Assembly: GCF_016887565.1 (NCBI RefSeq)
Contig: NZ_CP069396.1
Coordinates: 6,306,001-6,370,000 of the forward strand
Direction of reading: 5' to 3'
Source: Archangium violaceum
GTDB lineage: Bacteria > Myxococcota > Myxococcia > Myxococcales > Myxococcaceae
Length of the DNA: 64,000 nucleotides
A model generated the notes under the pieces. It was not told where the DNA came from, searched no databases, and saw only the letters and a program-made list of their open reading frames with translations. The position numbers were made by a program, and so were the translations under genes. How positions within the stretch are numbered: position 1 is the stretch's first letter; every line of letters begins with the position of its first letter. Positions 24,030 to 33,691 of the stretch are shown in pieces.

Positions 24030-27000
24030 ATGTCACGGTTCTGGGGATTCTTCCTGGTGGTCTCGGCGCTGGTGTTGGGGGGATGTGGGGATGCGCGTCC
24101 GGTCTCGGATGCAGCTCGGAGAGAGGCTCGTCAGGAACTGGCCGCTCCGACCTTCACGAGCTTCAGCCCGACGAGTGGTGAGGCCGGGTGGACCACCATC
24201 ACCCTGACCGGTACCGGCCTCACCGGGACGAGGGTGGTGCGCTTCAACGGCGTGGCCGCCGAATTCACGGTCTACAGCGACACGAGGGTGTCGGCGGATG
24301 TGCCCGATGGGGCTTCCTCCGGGCCCATCACCCTCGTCACGGACGCGGGCTCGGTGAGCTCCTCGACCTCCTTCACGGTGCTTCCAGAGCCGGAGCCCAC
24401 CGGTTTCTCGCCGCGGTATGGAACCGCCGGCACCACGGTCACCCTCACCGGCAACAACCTGGCGGGCGCGACGGATGTCACCTTCGATGGGGTCGACGCC
24501 ACCTCCTTCACGGTGGTCGACAACACCCGAATCACCGCCACGGTTCCACCGGGCGCGACGACCGGAGAGCTGCGGGTGGACGCGCCGGGCGGGTACACCT
24601 CCTTTGGTATCTTCACCGTGCTCAGCAGCGCCGTGCCCACCCTCACGTCCTTCAGCCCGGCCTCCGCGGGCAAGGACAAGCGCGTCACCCTCACCGGGAC
24701 GGGCTTCACGGGAGCCACCGCGGTGAGCTTCAACGGGACCGATGTCTCCTCCGTCTACGTGGAGAGCGACACCAGCCTCTACGTCTACGTCCCCACGGGC
24801 GCGACCACCGGTCGTCTCCGTGTGTACAACTCGCAGGGAGTGGGGAGTTCCTCGTCCGACTTCACCGTCCTGCCCGCCCCTCGCATCACCGGCTTCAGTC
24901 CCACGTCCGGCCCTGTCGGTACGGTCGTCACCCTGAACGGCAGTGGCTTCACCGGTGCCACGGACGTCCGCCTGGGGAACACCACGCTGACCGTCACCCC
25001 CAAAAGCGATACCCAGCTCACCGTCACCGTCCGGACCGGAACCCTGAGCGGAACCTTCCGCGTCGACGCTCCGGGCGGACAGGCCACCTCCGACTCCAGC
25101 TTCTCCGTGCAGAGCGGTGGCAGCCCCACCCTGAGCAGCTTCTCTCCGAATTCCGGCTGGGTCGGCACCAGCGTCACCCTCGATGGCGCCAACTTCACCG
25201 GGACCACGGAGGTCAGCTTCAACGGCACTCCCGCGACGAACTTCTCGCTCAGTGGCGACTCGCGCCTCTATGTCAACGTTCCGAGCGGTGCCACCAGTGG
25301 GTCCATCCGCGTGGTGAACACGAAGGGGCAGGTGGGTTCGCCCCCTTTCACCGTCATGGCGACGCCCACGCTCACCGGGTTCAGCCCCGCGAGCGGCGCG
25401 GTGGGGACCGTGGTGACGCTCACCGGCAGCGGCTTCGCGGGGTCCCCGTCCGTGCGGTTCGGGGGAGAGTACGCGGACGCCACCGTGGTGAGTGCCACCC
25501 AACTGACCGCCATCGTTCCGGCAGGAGCCGAGTCGGGGCAGCTGGTGGTCTCCGTGGGGGGGCAGTGGCTCACCTCCACGGAGAGCTTCACGGTGCTCGG
25601 CAGCGCCGCGCCCACCCTCGCCCGGTTCTCCCCGGCGAGCGGTGACGTGGGCACCGACGTCATCATCGATGGGTCGTACTTCACCGGGGTGAGCCGGGTC
25701 GAGTTCAACGGAGTCCCGGCGTCATCCGTCTCCCTCACGAGCGATGGGCGGCTGCGTGCGTCCGTGCCAGCCGGTGCCAGCACCGGCCCCATCCGGATCG
25801 TCACCAGCGCGGGGGCGGTCACCTCGAGCACGCCCTTCACCGTGCTCTCGATGCCGGCCATCACCGGCTTCACTCCCGCGCGTGGCACCATCGGCACCAC
25901 GGTGACGCTCACCGGCACCGGTTTCACCCGGGTCCGCCGGGCGTGGTTCTCGCCGTCACGGGACGCCACCTTCATGGTGGTCAGCGACACCGAGATGAAG
26001 CTCATCGTCCCTCTCGGGGCGATCACCGGGAGCATCACCCTCATCTCCGGGTCTGTCAGCTACTCCGATCGCGAGTTCGTCGTGGATGCCAACAGCGCGC
26101 CCACCCTCACGAGCATCAGCCCTTCGGCGGGCGGCGTCGAAACGATCGTCTATCTCTACGGCTCGGGGTTCACCGGCACCACGCGGGTGAGCTTCAATGG
26201 CATCCCGGCGAGGTATTTCTCCCCCTCCGCTGATGGCGCGTTGACCGTCCAGGTGCCGCCCGGAGCCACGAGCGGGCCCATCCAGGTCACCAACTCGGTG
26301 GGCAGCGCCACGTCCAGCACCTCCTTCACGGTCCTCCCACCGCCGGCCGTTACGGGCCTCTCACCGACGAGTGGCCCGGTCGGGACCCGGGTGACGCTCA
26401 CCGGCACGGGCTTCACCGGCACCAGCACCGTGCGCTTCGGAGGCGTCTCCTCCTCCCGGATCGAGGTGCTGAGCGATACCCAGATGACCGCCGACGTGCC
26501 GGGCGGAGCGCTCTCCGGGCCCGTGACGCTCCACGGAGCGGCGGGCAACTCCCTGACTTCCGTGGACTTCTCCGTGGTGAGCGGCTGTGCGCCCTTCATC
26601 ACCGGGTTCTCTCCGGACTCCGGTGGGCCGAATGGCGTGACCATCACGGTGCGGGGTGGCTGCTTCACCGGGACCACCCAGGTGCGCCTCAATGGCACCC
26701 CAGCCCGGTTCTCGATGGGCTCCGACGGGGTCCTCTATCTCTGGGTACCCGAGGGAGCGACCTCGGGTCCCATCTCGGTGCGGAACTCTCTGGGCACCGC
26801 CACGTCGAGCCTGCCTTTCACGGTAGTGCCGGGACCGGTCATCTCCCGCATCTCGCCCACGAGCGGCCCGCCCGGCACCCAGGTGACGATCACCGGTACG
26901 GGCCTCGCCAGTACGTATTGGGCGGGCGTGACGGGGGGGAGCAGGGGGGGCTCCTACAAGGTCCTCGGTGACACGCAGGTCGTCGTCACCATCCCCTGGG

Positions 27001-30000
27001 GTGGGCGCTCGGGTCCCATCTCGCTCATGACGAACGGTGGCAGTGCGGTCTCGACGGAGATCTTCACCGTCCAGGCCGTGAACGCGCCCACCCTCACCGG
27101 CTTCGCCCCGGCCCGGGCCGGCCCCGGTACGGAGGTGCTGCTCGAAGGCTCCAGCTTCACCGGCCTCACCGAGGTCCGTTTCAACGGGGTGAAGTCGGAG
27201 CTCTTCTCGTACACCGGGAGTGACACGCGGCTGTTCGTCGTGGTGCCTCCGGGAGCCACCACCGGTCCCATCACCGTGGTGAACACCCAGGGCAGCGCCA
27301 CCTCCTCGGCCAGCCTCATCATCGACTCCGGGAGCGCCGTGTCGCTCACCGGCATCAGCCCCGCCCGAGCCGCGGTGGGCGCCACCGTCGAGCTGTCCGG
27401 CACGAACCTGTCCGGGTGCCAGGCCCTCTTCCCCGGCCTCACCAGTGGAGCCAGGGTCCTCTCCAATACGGGGACGCGGATGCAGGTCGTCGTGCCGGAG
27501 TCCTCGGCGTCCGGGTTCCTCCAGGTGCGCTGTGCCACGGGAGCGGCGTGGATCAACTTCGAGCTGGCGCCGCCGCCGCGCATCACGGGCATCAGCCCGT
27601 CGTCCGGCCCCTCCACCGGAGGGACGCGGGTGGGCCTCACCGGCTCGGGCTTCGAGCCGGGTGCCACGGTGTCCTTCGGTGGGGTGGCGGCGAGCGGGGT
27701 CACCGTGGCGGATGGCGAGCACCTCACCGCCACGGCTCCGGCGCACGCGGTGGGGGTGGTGGACGTGGTGGTCTCCAACCCGAGCGGGAGCCGCGCCACC
27801 CTGGGCGGGGGCTTCACGTATGAGAAGGCCCCCGCGCCGGTGCTCACGGGCGTCGCTCCGGGCTCCGGGCCGACGCGAGGGGGGAGTGCGCTCACGCTCA
27901 CGGGCTCGAACTTCGTGGCGGGGGCCCGGGTGACCCTGGGCTCCGTCGAGGCCACCGATGTGACCGTCGTCAGTGCCAACACCCTCACCGCCACGGCTCC
28001 GGCGCACGCCGCGGGGGTCGTGGACGTGGCGGTCATCAACCCGGACGAGCAGTCCGCGGTGCTCGCCAAGGGGTTCACCTACCTGGCGCCGCCGACGATC
28101 TCCTCCGTCACCCCGGATTCCGGCGAGAGCAACGGGGGCCAACGCGTGACGATCTCCGGCTCGGGCTTCCGGACCGGAGTGAAGGTGCGCTTCGGTGGGG
28201 CGGAGGCCGAGGGCGTATCCGTCCTCGGTGACACCTCGCTCTCGGCCTTCACGCCGGTGCATGCCCCGGGCCTCGTGGACGTGCAGGTGGAGAACGCGGA
28301 CGGGCAGTCGGCCACGCGGGGTGGTGGCTTCACGTACGTTGCCTCGCGGGGGCCGTACCTCACGTTCGTGAGCCCGAACACCGGCGTGTCCTCGGGTGGA
28401 GAGTCCTTCACCCTGCGCGGCGGAGACTTCGCGCCCGGAGCCACCGTGAGCATGGGCGGCGTCAGCGCGACGAGCGTCACCGTGGTCGATTCCACCACCC
28501 TCACCGGGCTCACGCCCGCGCATGCGCCGGGGAGGGTGGACGTGGTGGTGCGCAACCCGGATGGGCAGACGGCCACGCTCGGTGCTTCCTTCACCTACAG
28601 CCTGTCCCCGGCGCCGGAGGTGACGGGGCTCGGCCCCATCGAGGGCACCTCCAACGGTGGCACGCGGATCTTCCTCACTGGCAGGTACTTCGTCCCGGGC
28701 ATCACGGTGCTCGTCGGCGGGGTGCCGGCCACGGAGGTGTACGTGAACGATGCCACGTCGCTCGCCGCGACCACGCCCGCGCATGCGCCGGGGAGGGTGG
28801 ACGTGGTGGTGAGGAATCCCGACGGGCAGACCGGCACCCTGGCGAACGGCTTCACGTACGTCGCGGCTCCCGCGCCGGGAGTCTCGGGCATCAGCCCCGG
28901 AAGGGGCCCGAGCACCGGCGGGACGCGCGTCACGCTCACGGGGAGCAACTTCGTACCGGGTGCCACGGTGTTGATCGGCGGAGCGAGCGCCACCGAGGTG
29001 ACGTGGGAGGCCTCCAACACCCTCACCGCGACCACGAGCGCTCGGGCGGCGGGCACGGTGGACGTGGTGGTGAGGAACCCCGATGGGCAACTGGCCACGC
29101 TGCCCGGATCCTACACGTACGAGCTCGCGCCGGCGCCGACCCTGGCCGCCATCAACCCGGGGCATGGTCCCGCCACGGGAGGCACGCGCGTCACCCTCAC
29201 CGGTACCCACTTCGCGCCGGGGGCCCAGGTGCTCCTCGGGGATGTCGCGGCCACGGAGGTGAGCGTGACCAGCGCGACGTCCCTCTCCGCGACCACGCCC
29301 GCGCACGCGCCGGGCAGGGTGGACGTGGTGGTGCGCAACGCGGACGGGCAGGGCGCCACCCTGGCGGGGGCCTTCACCTACGACGTGCCGCCTCCGCCCA
29401 CTGTCCTCTCGGTGGCTCCGGGCAGTGGCCTCTCGACGGGAGGAGCGCGGGTGACCGTCACGGGGACCGGCTTTGGCCCGGGGGCCTCGGTGCGCTTCGG
29501 CGGTGAGGTGGCCAGCGGCGTCACCGTCACCAGTGACACCTCGCTCTCCGCGATCCTGCCGCCGCACGCGCCGGGCAATGTGGATGTGGTGGTGCGCAAC
29601 ACCGATGGGCAGGAGGGCTCCCTGCTCGGGGGCTTCACGTACGAGGCGGCTCCGGCCCCCACGCTCGTGGGGCTCTCTCCGGGGAGCGGCTCGGGCAACG
29701 GCGGGACGATGGTGACGCTCAGCGGCAGCGGTTTCGTTCCGGGAGCCCGCGTGACGTTCGGGGGTGTGGCGGCCCCGGTGGTGGAGGTGGCGAGCCCGAG
29801 CTCCCTCACGGCCACCACGCCGGCCCACGCGGCGGGACGAGTGGACGTCACCGTGACCAATCCGGATGGGCAGGGGGCGACGTTGTCCGGGGCGTTCACC
29901 TATGAGGCGGCGCCTCTCCCGGTCCTCTCCTCCATCTCGCCGGCCGCGGGCCCGTCCAGGGGCGGCACGGCGGTCACCCTGCGGGGCTCGGGCTTCGTGC

Positions 30001-30593
30001 CGGGCGCCACCGTGCGCTTCGGAGGCGTGGCGGCCACCTCGGTGCTCGTGGTGAGCGGCACCTCCATCAGTACCCTCTCGCCGGCCCACGAGCCGGGTCG
30101 GGTGGACGTGGAGGTCATCAACCCGGGCGGGGGTCGGGCAGTCCAGGCGGGAGGTTTCCTCTACGAGGTGGACGGGCCCCCGACGGTCTCCTCCGTCAGC
30201 CCCAACACCGGCTCCACGAAGGGGGGCACCGTCATCACCATTCGAGGCCTCAACTTCGCCCCCGACGCCCGAGTGATGCTCGGAGGGGTGGATGCCACGA
30301 ATGTCGTCGTGGCCAGCTCGACTTCCCTCACGGCCACCACACCTCCCCGCGCCACGCCGGGGACAGTGGATGTGTTCGTCCTCAACCCGGGTGGGGCCGA
30401 CGGCCGTCTGGCGGGGGGCTTCACCTATACGGAGGAGCCGCGGCCGGATGAGGGGGAGGGCGAGGAGGAGGGCGGGGGGTGTGGAGGTTGCGCGGGAGTC
30501 CCTGGCCTGCCGGGGGTCGCGCCGTTCCTCCTGCTCGGCCTGGCGCTGCGGCTGCGACGGAATCCACTCAAGGCCACCGTCTCAAGATTCTGA
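24030..30593 (+). CDS. Giant IPT/TIG-repeat lipoprotein with MYXO-CTERM-like tail
   Basis: 2187 residues from ATG 24030 (GGAGGAG upstream). Signal with lipobox VLGGC. Almost the whole protein is 25 consecutive IPT/TIG immunoglobulin-like repeats of 78-85 residues, each opening with a [FIVA][STN]P.[SA]G motif. Repeats 1-14 carry VGTxVTLTG; repeats 15-25 carry STGGTRVTLTG and end PAHAxGxVDVVVxNPDGQ...GFTY, so two families were separately amplified. The C-terminus has an acidic Glu/Gly linker, GGGCGGCAGVPG, a hydrophobic helix and LRLRR, which resembles the MYXO-CTERM sorting signal. It is a probable surface adhesin or long stalk. The repeats are GC rich and strongly similar at DNA level, so copy number may vary. 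Confidence 0.92.
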   Translation: MSRFWGFFLVVSALVLGGCGDARPVSDAARREARQELAAPTFTSFSPTSGEAGWTTITLTGTGLTGTRVVRFNGVAAEFTVYSDTRVSADVPDGASSGPITLVTDAGSVSSSTSFTVLPEPEPTGFSPRYGTAGTTVTLTGNNLAGATDVTFDGVDATSFTVVDNTRITATVPPGATTGELRVDAPGGYTSFGIFTVLSSAVPTLTSFSPASAGKDKRVTLTGTGFTGATAVSFNGTDVSSVYVESDTSLYVYVPTGATTGRLRVYNSQGVGSSSSDFTVLPAPRITGFSPTSGPVGTVVTLNGSGFTGATDVRLGNTTLTVTPKSDTQLTVTVRTGTLSGTFRVDAPGGQATSDSSFSVQSGGSPTLSSFSPNSGWVGTSVTLDGANFTGTTEVSFNGTPATNFSLSGDSRLYVNVPSGATSGSIRVVNTKGQVGSPPFTVMATPTLTGFSPASGAVGTVVTLTGSGFAGSPSVRFGGEYADATVVSATQLTAIVPAGAESGQLVVSVGGQWLTSTESFTVLGSAAPTLARFSPASGDVGTDVIIDGSYFTGVSRVEFNGVPASSVSLTSDGRLRASVPAGASTGPIRIVTSAGAVTSSTPFTVLSMPAITGFTPARGTIGTTVTLTGTGFTRVRRAWFSPSRDATFMVVSDTEMKLIVPLGAITGSITLISGSVSYSDREFVVDANSAPTLTSISPSAGGVETIVYLYGSGFTGTTRVSFNGIPARYFSPSADGALTVQVPPGATSGPIQVTNSVGSATSSTSFTVLPPPAVTGLSPTSGPVGTRVTLTGTGFTGTSTVRFGGVSSSRIEVLSDTQMTADVPGGALSGPVTLHGAAGNSLTSVDFSVVSGCAPFITGFSPDSGGPNGVTITVRGGCFTGTTQVRLNGTPARFSMGSDGVLYLWVPEGATSGPISVRNSLGTATSSLPFTVVPGPVISRISPTSGPPGTQVTITGTGLASTYWAGVTGGSRGGSYKVLGDTQVVVTIPWGGRSGPISLMTNGGSAVSTEIFTVQAVNAPTLTGFAPARAGPGTEVLLEGSSFTGLTEVRFNGVKSELFSYTGSDTRLFVVVPPGATTGPITVVNTQGSATSSASLIIDSGSAVSLTGISPARAAVGATVELSGTNLSGCQALFPGLTSGARVLSNTGTRMQVVVPESSASGFLQVRCATGAAWINFELAPPPRITGISPSSGPSTGGTRVGLTGSGFEPGATVSFGGVAASGVTVADGEHLTATAPAHAVGVVDVVVSNPSGSRATLGGGFTYEKAPAPVLTGVAPGSGPTRGGSALTLTGSNFVAGARVTLGSVEATDVTVVSANTLTATAPAHAAGVVDVAVINPDEQSAVLAKGFTYLAPPTISSVTPDSGESNGGQRVTISGSGFRTGVKVRFGGAEAEGVSVLGDTSLSAFTPVHAPGLVDVQVENADGQSATRGGGFTYVASRGPYLTFVSPNTGVSSGGESFTLRGGDFAPGATVSMGGVSATSVTVVDSTTLTGLTPAHAPGRVDVVVRNPDGQTATLGASFTYSLSPAPEVTGLGPIEGTSNGGTRIFLTGRYFVPGITVLVGGVPATEVYVNDATSLAATTPAHAPGRVDVVVRNPDGQTGTLANGFTYVAAPAPGVSGISPGRGPSTGGTRVTLTGSNFVPGATVLIGGASATEVTWEASNTLTATTSARAAGTVDVVVRNPDGQLATLPGSYTYELAPAPTLAAINPGHGPATGGTRVTLTGTHFAPGAQVLLGDVAATEVSVTSATSLSATTPAHAPGRVDVVVRNADGQGATLAGAFTYDVPPPPTVLSVAPGSGLSTGGARVTVTGTGFGPGASVRFGGEVASGVTVTSDTSLSAILPPHAPGNVDVVVRNTDGQEGSLLGGFTYEAAPAPTLVGLSPGSGSGNGGTMVTLSGSGFVPGARVTFGGVAAPVVEVASPSSLTATTPAHAAGRVDVTVTNPDGQGATLSGAFTYEAAPLPVLSSISPAAGPSRGGTAVTLRGSGFVPGATVRFGGVAATSVLVVSGTSISTLSPAHEPGRVDVEVINPGGGRAVQAGGFLYEVDGPPTVSSVSPNTGSTKGGTVITIRGLNFAPDARVMLGGVDATNVVVASSTSLTATTPPRATPGTVDVFVLNPGGADGRLAGGFTYTEEPRPDEGEGEEEGGGCGGCAGVPGLPGVAPFLLLGLALRLRRNPLKATVSRF

Positions 30594-30686
30594 CACCTCC
30601 ATTGATTTCCGAGGCGACTCTCTAGAGCCAGATTGGCGCGAAGGCCCATCGGACGGGCGGGTACGCATTCTGCATTCCCGCTGAAC

Positions 30687-31076
30687 ATGACATCGAGAAT
30701 CCTCTCTCTGCTTGCATTGCTGATGCTGTCCGCCTGTGCCGAGGACCCCGTCGACGGGGTCTGCCGGGAAATAGCCTGTCTGGCCGTATACACCCCGCCC
30801 GTGTCGCTCGTCGTGAAGTCACCCGCTGGACGGGTACTTCCCGACATCACCGTGACGGGAGTGGAGGCCCCTTCGTGCAACCGCGTCGGGCCGGATGCAA
30901 TCTCCTGCTTCATCGGCACGGGGCCGGGCCAGTATGTCTTCGACGTCCAGGCGGAAGGCTTCCAGCCGGTTCACCTTGAAGTGAATGTGCCCCAGCGAGA
31001 GCGGACGAAGTGCGACTGCTGCTCACCCGGCTATGCGCCGCAGTCCCTGGGGCTCAGGCTCGAGCCAGCGACCTGA
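30687..31076 (+). CDS. Small lipoprotein, carboxypeptidase-regulatory-like
   Basis: 129 residues from ATG 30687. Lipobox LSAC follows a short hydrophobic core. The mature protein is Cys-rich (CREIAC, CNR, CFIG, KCDCCSPGY), suggesting disulfides or metal binding, and its middle (VSLVVKSPAGRVLPDITVTG ... GQYVFDVQAEGFQPV) resembles a small beta-sandwich of the carboxypeptidase-regulatory/PEGA type. It follows the TIG giant by 93 bases and its last 46 bases overlap the convergent histidine kinase. Function unknown. Confidence 0.7.
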   Translation: MTSRILSLLALLMLSACAEDPVDGVCREIACLAVYTPPVSLVVKSPAGRVLPDITVTGVEAPSCNRVGPDAISCFIGTGPGQYVFDVQAEGFQPVHLEVNVPQRERTKCDCCSPGYAPQSLGLRLEPAT

Positions 31077-32296
31077 GCAGCATCCCCGCGGTCCGGTCTG
31101 GAGACGAGTGGCAGGGAGAAGGTGAAGGTCGTGCCTCGACCATCCGCCGGCTCCAGACGCAGCTGTCCTCCCTGGAGCTCGGCGAGCTGGCGGGAAATGT
31201 AGAGACCCAGTCCGAGCCCCGGAGAGTCCTGTCCCACTTCCCTCAGGCGCCCGAATGGCGTGAAGAGCAGGGCACGTTGCTCCTCGGGGATTTCCGGCCC
31301 CTGGTCGCGCACCCGCACGCGAGCAATCCCTTCCATCCTCTCGAGACGGACCTCGACGGGTGCTCCTTCGAGTGAGTACTTGTCAGCGTTCTCCAGGAGA
31401 TTCGAGAGCACCTGCACGACGCGGGTGGTGTCCGCCTCGACGTACGCCGGTTCCGAAGGCAGTCGAAGACTGAAATGCCGGTCGGGCGCACGGGCGCGGA
31501 AGTCCGCCACCACATCGGCCACGAGCGCTCGCAGATCGATGTGCGTGGGCCTCATGACGATCTGATCGTGCTCGAGGCGGGAGACCTCGAGCAGATCCTC
31601 GACCAGGACGGCGAGCCGACGGGCCAGGCGGAGCATCCGGTTGAACAGCTCGCCTCCGCGGGCATCCTGCCCGGTCCGCCGGGCCCCCTGCTGAAGCAGG
31701 AGCAGCAGGGAGGTGAGGGGAGTGCGAAGCTCATGGGACGCGATGCCGAGGAACTGAGCCTTCGCTCGCGCCGCTGCCTCCGCCTCCTCCTTCGCCGCAC
31801 GGAGCGCCTGCTCGATTCTCATCCGCTCCGTGACATCGCGGGCGATGATGACCAGGTATTGGCGCTGGCCGAACGTATCCTGGCGGAGGGAGAGCTCGAG
31901 CACCCGTTCCTCGCCCTCTCGCTGGAGCGACAGCAGCCCCGGGCCCGCTCTGGGCTCCCTCTCGCTCGGGTGGACGCACGCCTCGAGCACGCACCACTCG
32001 TCCGAAGCGAAGAAGGACTCGAGCGGCTGGCAGAGCTGAGCGGTGCTGGAGACACCGAGCATCCACAGCCCCTTCCGGTTGGCATCCACGACTCGGAGGG
32101 TGGGCAACTCCGTGACGATGATGGCCTCCCGGGTCTCGTCGAGCAGCGTCCGGAAGCGAGCAAGTTCCGTGAGGTGCTCCTGTAGCGCGCCGTAGTAGCT
32201 CTTGCGAATCGAGCGCTCGCCGAGCCCGATGATGGCGTCTCGCAGAGCCTCCCAGGTCACGGGCTCTTCAGGCGCTTCATCAAAAGGCTTGTTCAT
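31031..32296 (-). CDS. Cytoplasmic PAS-domain sensor histidine kinase
   Basis: 421 residues. No signal or membrane segments. Residues ~45-165 are a PAS fold (RFRTLLDETREAIIVTE ... RQYLVIIARDVTERMRIEQAL), followed by a helical linker and the HisKA phosphoacceptor ASHELRTPLTSLL, N-box LLENADKYS, G1 RDQGPEIPEEQ and G2 SPGLGLGLYI of the HATPase domain. No receiver domain is attached and no response regulator is adjacent. Its start overlaps the end of the ErcA-like gene by 17 bases, so the two are an operon. In pseudomonads a cytosolic histidine kinase (ErcS') lies beside ercA in the ethanol-oxidation regulon; a similar partnership is likely here. Confidence 0.88.
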   Translation of the reverse strand: MNKPFDEAPEEPVTWEALRDAIIGLGERSIRKSYYGALQEHLTELARFRTLLDETREAIIVTELPTLRVVDANRKGLWMLGVSSTAQLCQPLESFFASDEWCVLEACVHPSEREPRAGPGLLSLQREGEERVLELSLRQDTFGQRQYLVIIARDVTERMRIEQALRAAKEEAEAAARAKAQFLGIASHELRTPLTSLLLLLQQGARRTGQDARGGELFNRMLRLARRLAVLVEDLLEVSRLEHDQIVMRPTHIDLRALVADVVADFRARAPDRHFSLRLPSEPAYVEADTTRVVQVLSNLLENADKYSLEGAPVEVRLERMEGIARVRVRDQGPEIPEEQRALLFTPFGRLREVGQDSPGLGLGLYISRQLAELQGGQLRLEPADGRGTTFTFSLPLVSRPDRGDAAQVAGSSLSPRDCGA

Positions 32297-33443
32297 ACAG
32301 CACCTCCACGTCGCGGAGTGTCAAGCGACGTGGGTTCGTTGCCATGCACGGGTCCGCGAGGGCATTCCGGGCGAGGAAGGGAATATCGGAGCGTGAGATT
32401 CCCTTGTCCCGCAGCCTCTGGGCGAGGCCCGAGCCGTGCTTGAGTTGCCGGATGGCGGTGAGAAGGGCCTCCTTGCGTCTGCTCGGCGCGAGTCTGGCGG
32501 GCTCGAGCCCCAGCTTCTCCGCGATGAGGTCGAAGCGCTCGGGTGCTGCCTCGTAGTTGAAGGCCACGACATGGTCGATGAGGAGGGTGTTTGCTTCGCC
32601 GTGAGGGTTGTCGATGAGCCCTCCCATGGCGTGGGCCATGGCATGCACGGCACCGAGCGAGGTGTTCGAAAAGGCGAGCCCGGCCTCGAGGCTGCCTTCC
32701 ATCAACTGATGGCGAGCGGCCTCATGGAGAGGGCTCTCCATGGCCGCTGGCAGGTTGTTCCAGATGAGCGAGATCGCCGCGAGCGCATACACATCCGTGA
32801 GTGTCGAGTGGGCATTCGAGACGAAGGCCTCGATTCCGTGCACGAAGGCGTCCATGCCGCAGCAGGCGATGAGAAAGGGGGTGAGCGTCCTCGTGGTGTC
32901 GTAGTCGACGAGCGAGATATCGGGGACGATCGCCTTGCTGATGATGGAGACCTTCAGACGGCGCTCGGTGTCCGTGATGATCGCGAACTGGGAGACATCC
33001 GCCGAGCTCCCCGCGGTTGTCGGGACGCAGACGAGCGGAGGGATGGGACTGGTGATCCGATCCACGCCCTCGAACGTGAGGATGTCCTCCTTGTTGGCCA
33101 GGACGATGCCAATCCCCTTCGCACAGTCCATGGGGCTTCCGCCCCCGACCGCCACGAGGGCATCACAGTGCTCTTGCTGGTAGACCTGGACTCCTCGATG
33201 TACCTCTTGGGCGCGGGGGTTGGGGCTCACGTCCGCGAAGAGGTGGTAGCGCACCCCCTCTTGCTCCAGTGACGCGAGGGCGTCCCGAGGCCAGCCCGCC
33301 AGGACCACGCCGGGATCGGACACGACGAGGACCCGGGTCGCGCCAAGGTTGCGCGCATAGCGGCCGGCCAGCTTCCTCGCACCCGGGCCGTAGACGATCT
33401 CGGGCGCGACGAACTTTCGGAGCTCTGTACTCGGTGTCGTCAT
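32280..33443 (-). CDS. ercA: Iron-containing alcohol dehydrogenase, ErcA-like regulatory type
   Basis: 387 residues from ATG 33443. The nucleotide-binding GGGSPMDCAKGIG and metal ligands (D and H in DAFVHGIEAF, H in HAMAHAMGG, H in NPHGEANT) identify a group III Fe-dependent alcohol dehydrogenase. N-terminal RKFVAPEIVYGPGAR and the C-terminal DIPFLARNALADPC and NPR...LRDVEVLYE closely follow the ErcA proteins that help control ethanol oxidation in Pseudomonas. It can be an active dehydrogenase or a signalling component. Pairing with a cytosolic histidine kinase supports ErcA. The gene symbol rests on sequence pattern and context, not on a search. Confidence 0.82.
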   Translation of the reverse strand: MTTPSTELRKFVAPEIVYGPGARKLAGRYARNLGATRVLVVSDPGVVLAGWPRDALASLEQEGVRYHLFADVSPNPRAQEVHRGVQVYQQEHCDALVAVGGGSPMDCAKGIGIVLANKEDILTFEGVDRITSPIPPLVCVPTTAGSSADVSQFAIITDTERRLKVSIISKAIVPDISLVDYDTTRTLTPFLIACCGMDAFVHGIEAFVSNAHSTLTDVYALAAISLIWNNLPAAMESPLHEAARHQLMEGSLEAGLAFSNTSLGAVHAMAHAMGGLIDNPHGEANTLLIDHVVAFNYEAAPERFDLIAEKLGLEPARLAPSRRKEALLTAIRQLKHGSGLAQRLRDKGISRSDIPFLARNALADPCMATNPRRLTLRDVEVLYEQAF

Positions 33444-33616
33444 GAGACCAATGACGGGTTGCCCGGTCCGGCATGGGGCAAGCAACCCCCCTTCCAGTAA
33501 ATGTAGAGTCGGCCGTTGCCCCCTGGGTAGAACCTGTCAGGGGGGCGAGTGGACCCAAGAAAGAGTGATGCGCAAGGCCTCATGCCTCGCGGCTCCATCG
33601 ACTTGATACGGCGTGA

Positions 33617-33630
33617 GAGAGACATCTCTC
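33617..33630. promoter_or_regulatory. Operator-like palindrome 1 upstream of tandem-HTH TetR gene
   Basis: GAGAGA-CA-TCTCTC, a perfect 6-bp inverted repeat, lies 62 bases before the regulator start. It resembles the second palindrome 41 bases downstream (consensus GAGANA-N2-TNTCTC), suggesting a pair of sites for one protein. Confidence 0.45.
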
Positions 33631-33657
33631 AGTCTGTATTGACGGCGTGATACGAGG

Positions 33658-33671
33658 GAGATATGTATCTC
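33658..33671. promoter_or_regulatory. Operator-like palindrome 2 upstream of tandem-HTH TetR gene
   Basis: GAGATA-TG-TATCTC, a perfect 6-bp inverted repeat flanked by ACGAGG and TCGT that extend the dyad imperfectly, ends 20 bases before the regulator start. Spacing to palindrome 1 (41 bases centre to centre) is about four helical turns, so both could be occupied on one DNA face. Confidence 0.5.
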
Positions 33672-33691
33672 TCGTAGCGTCTCGATACGCC

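Noticed and set aside
26361-30089. 1242-codon open frame on the minus strand across the TIG-repeat gene
   Set aside because: It is an antisense shadow of a GC-rich repeat gene: Arg/Gly/His-rich, no motif, no RBS. The plus-strand frame has signal peptide, repeats and sorting tail.
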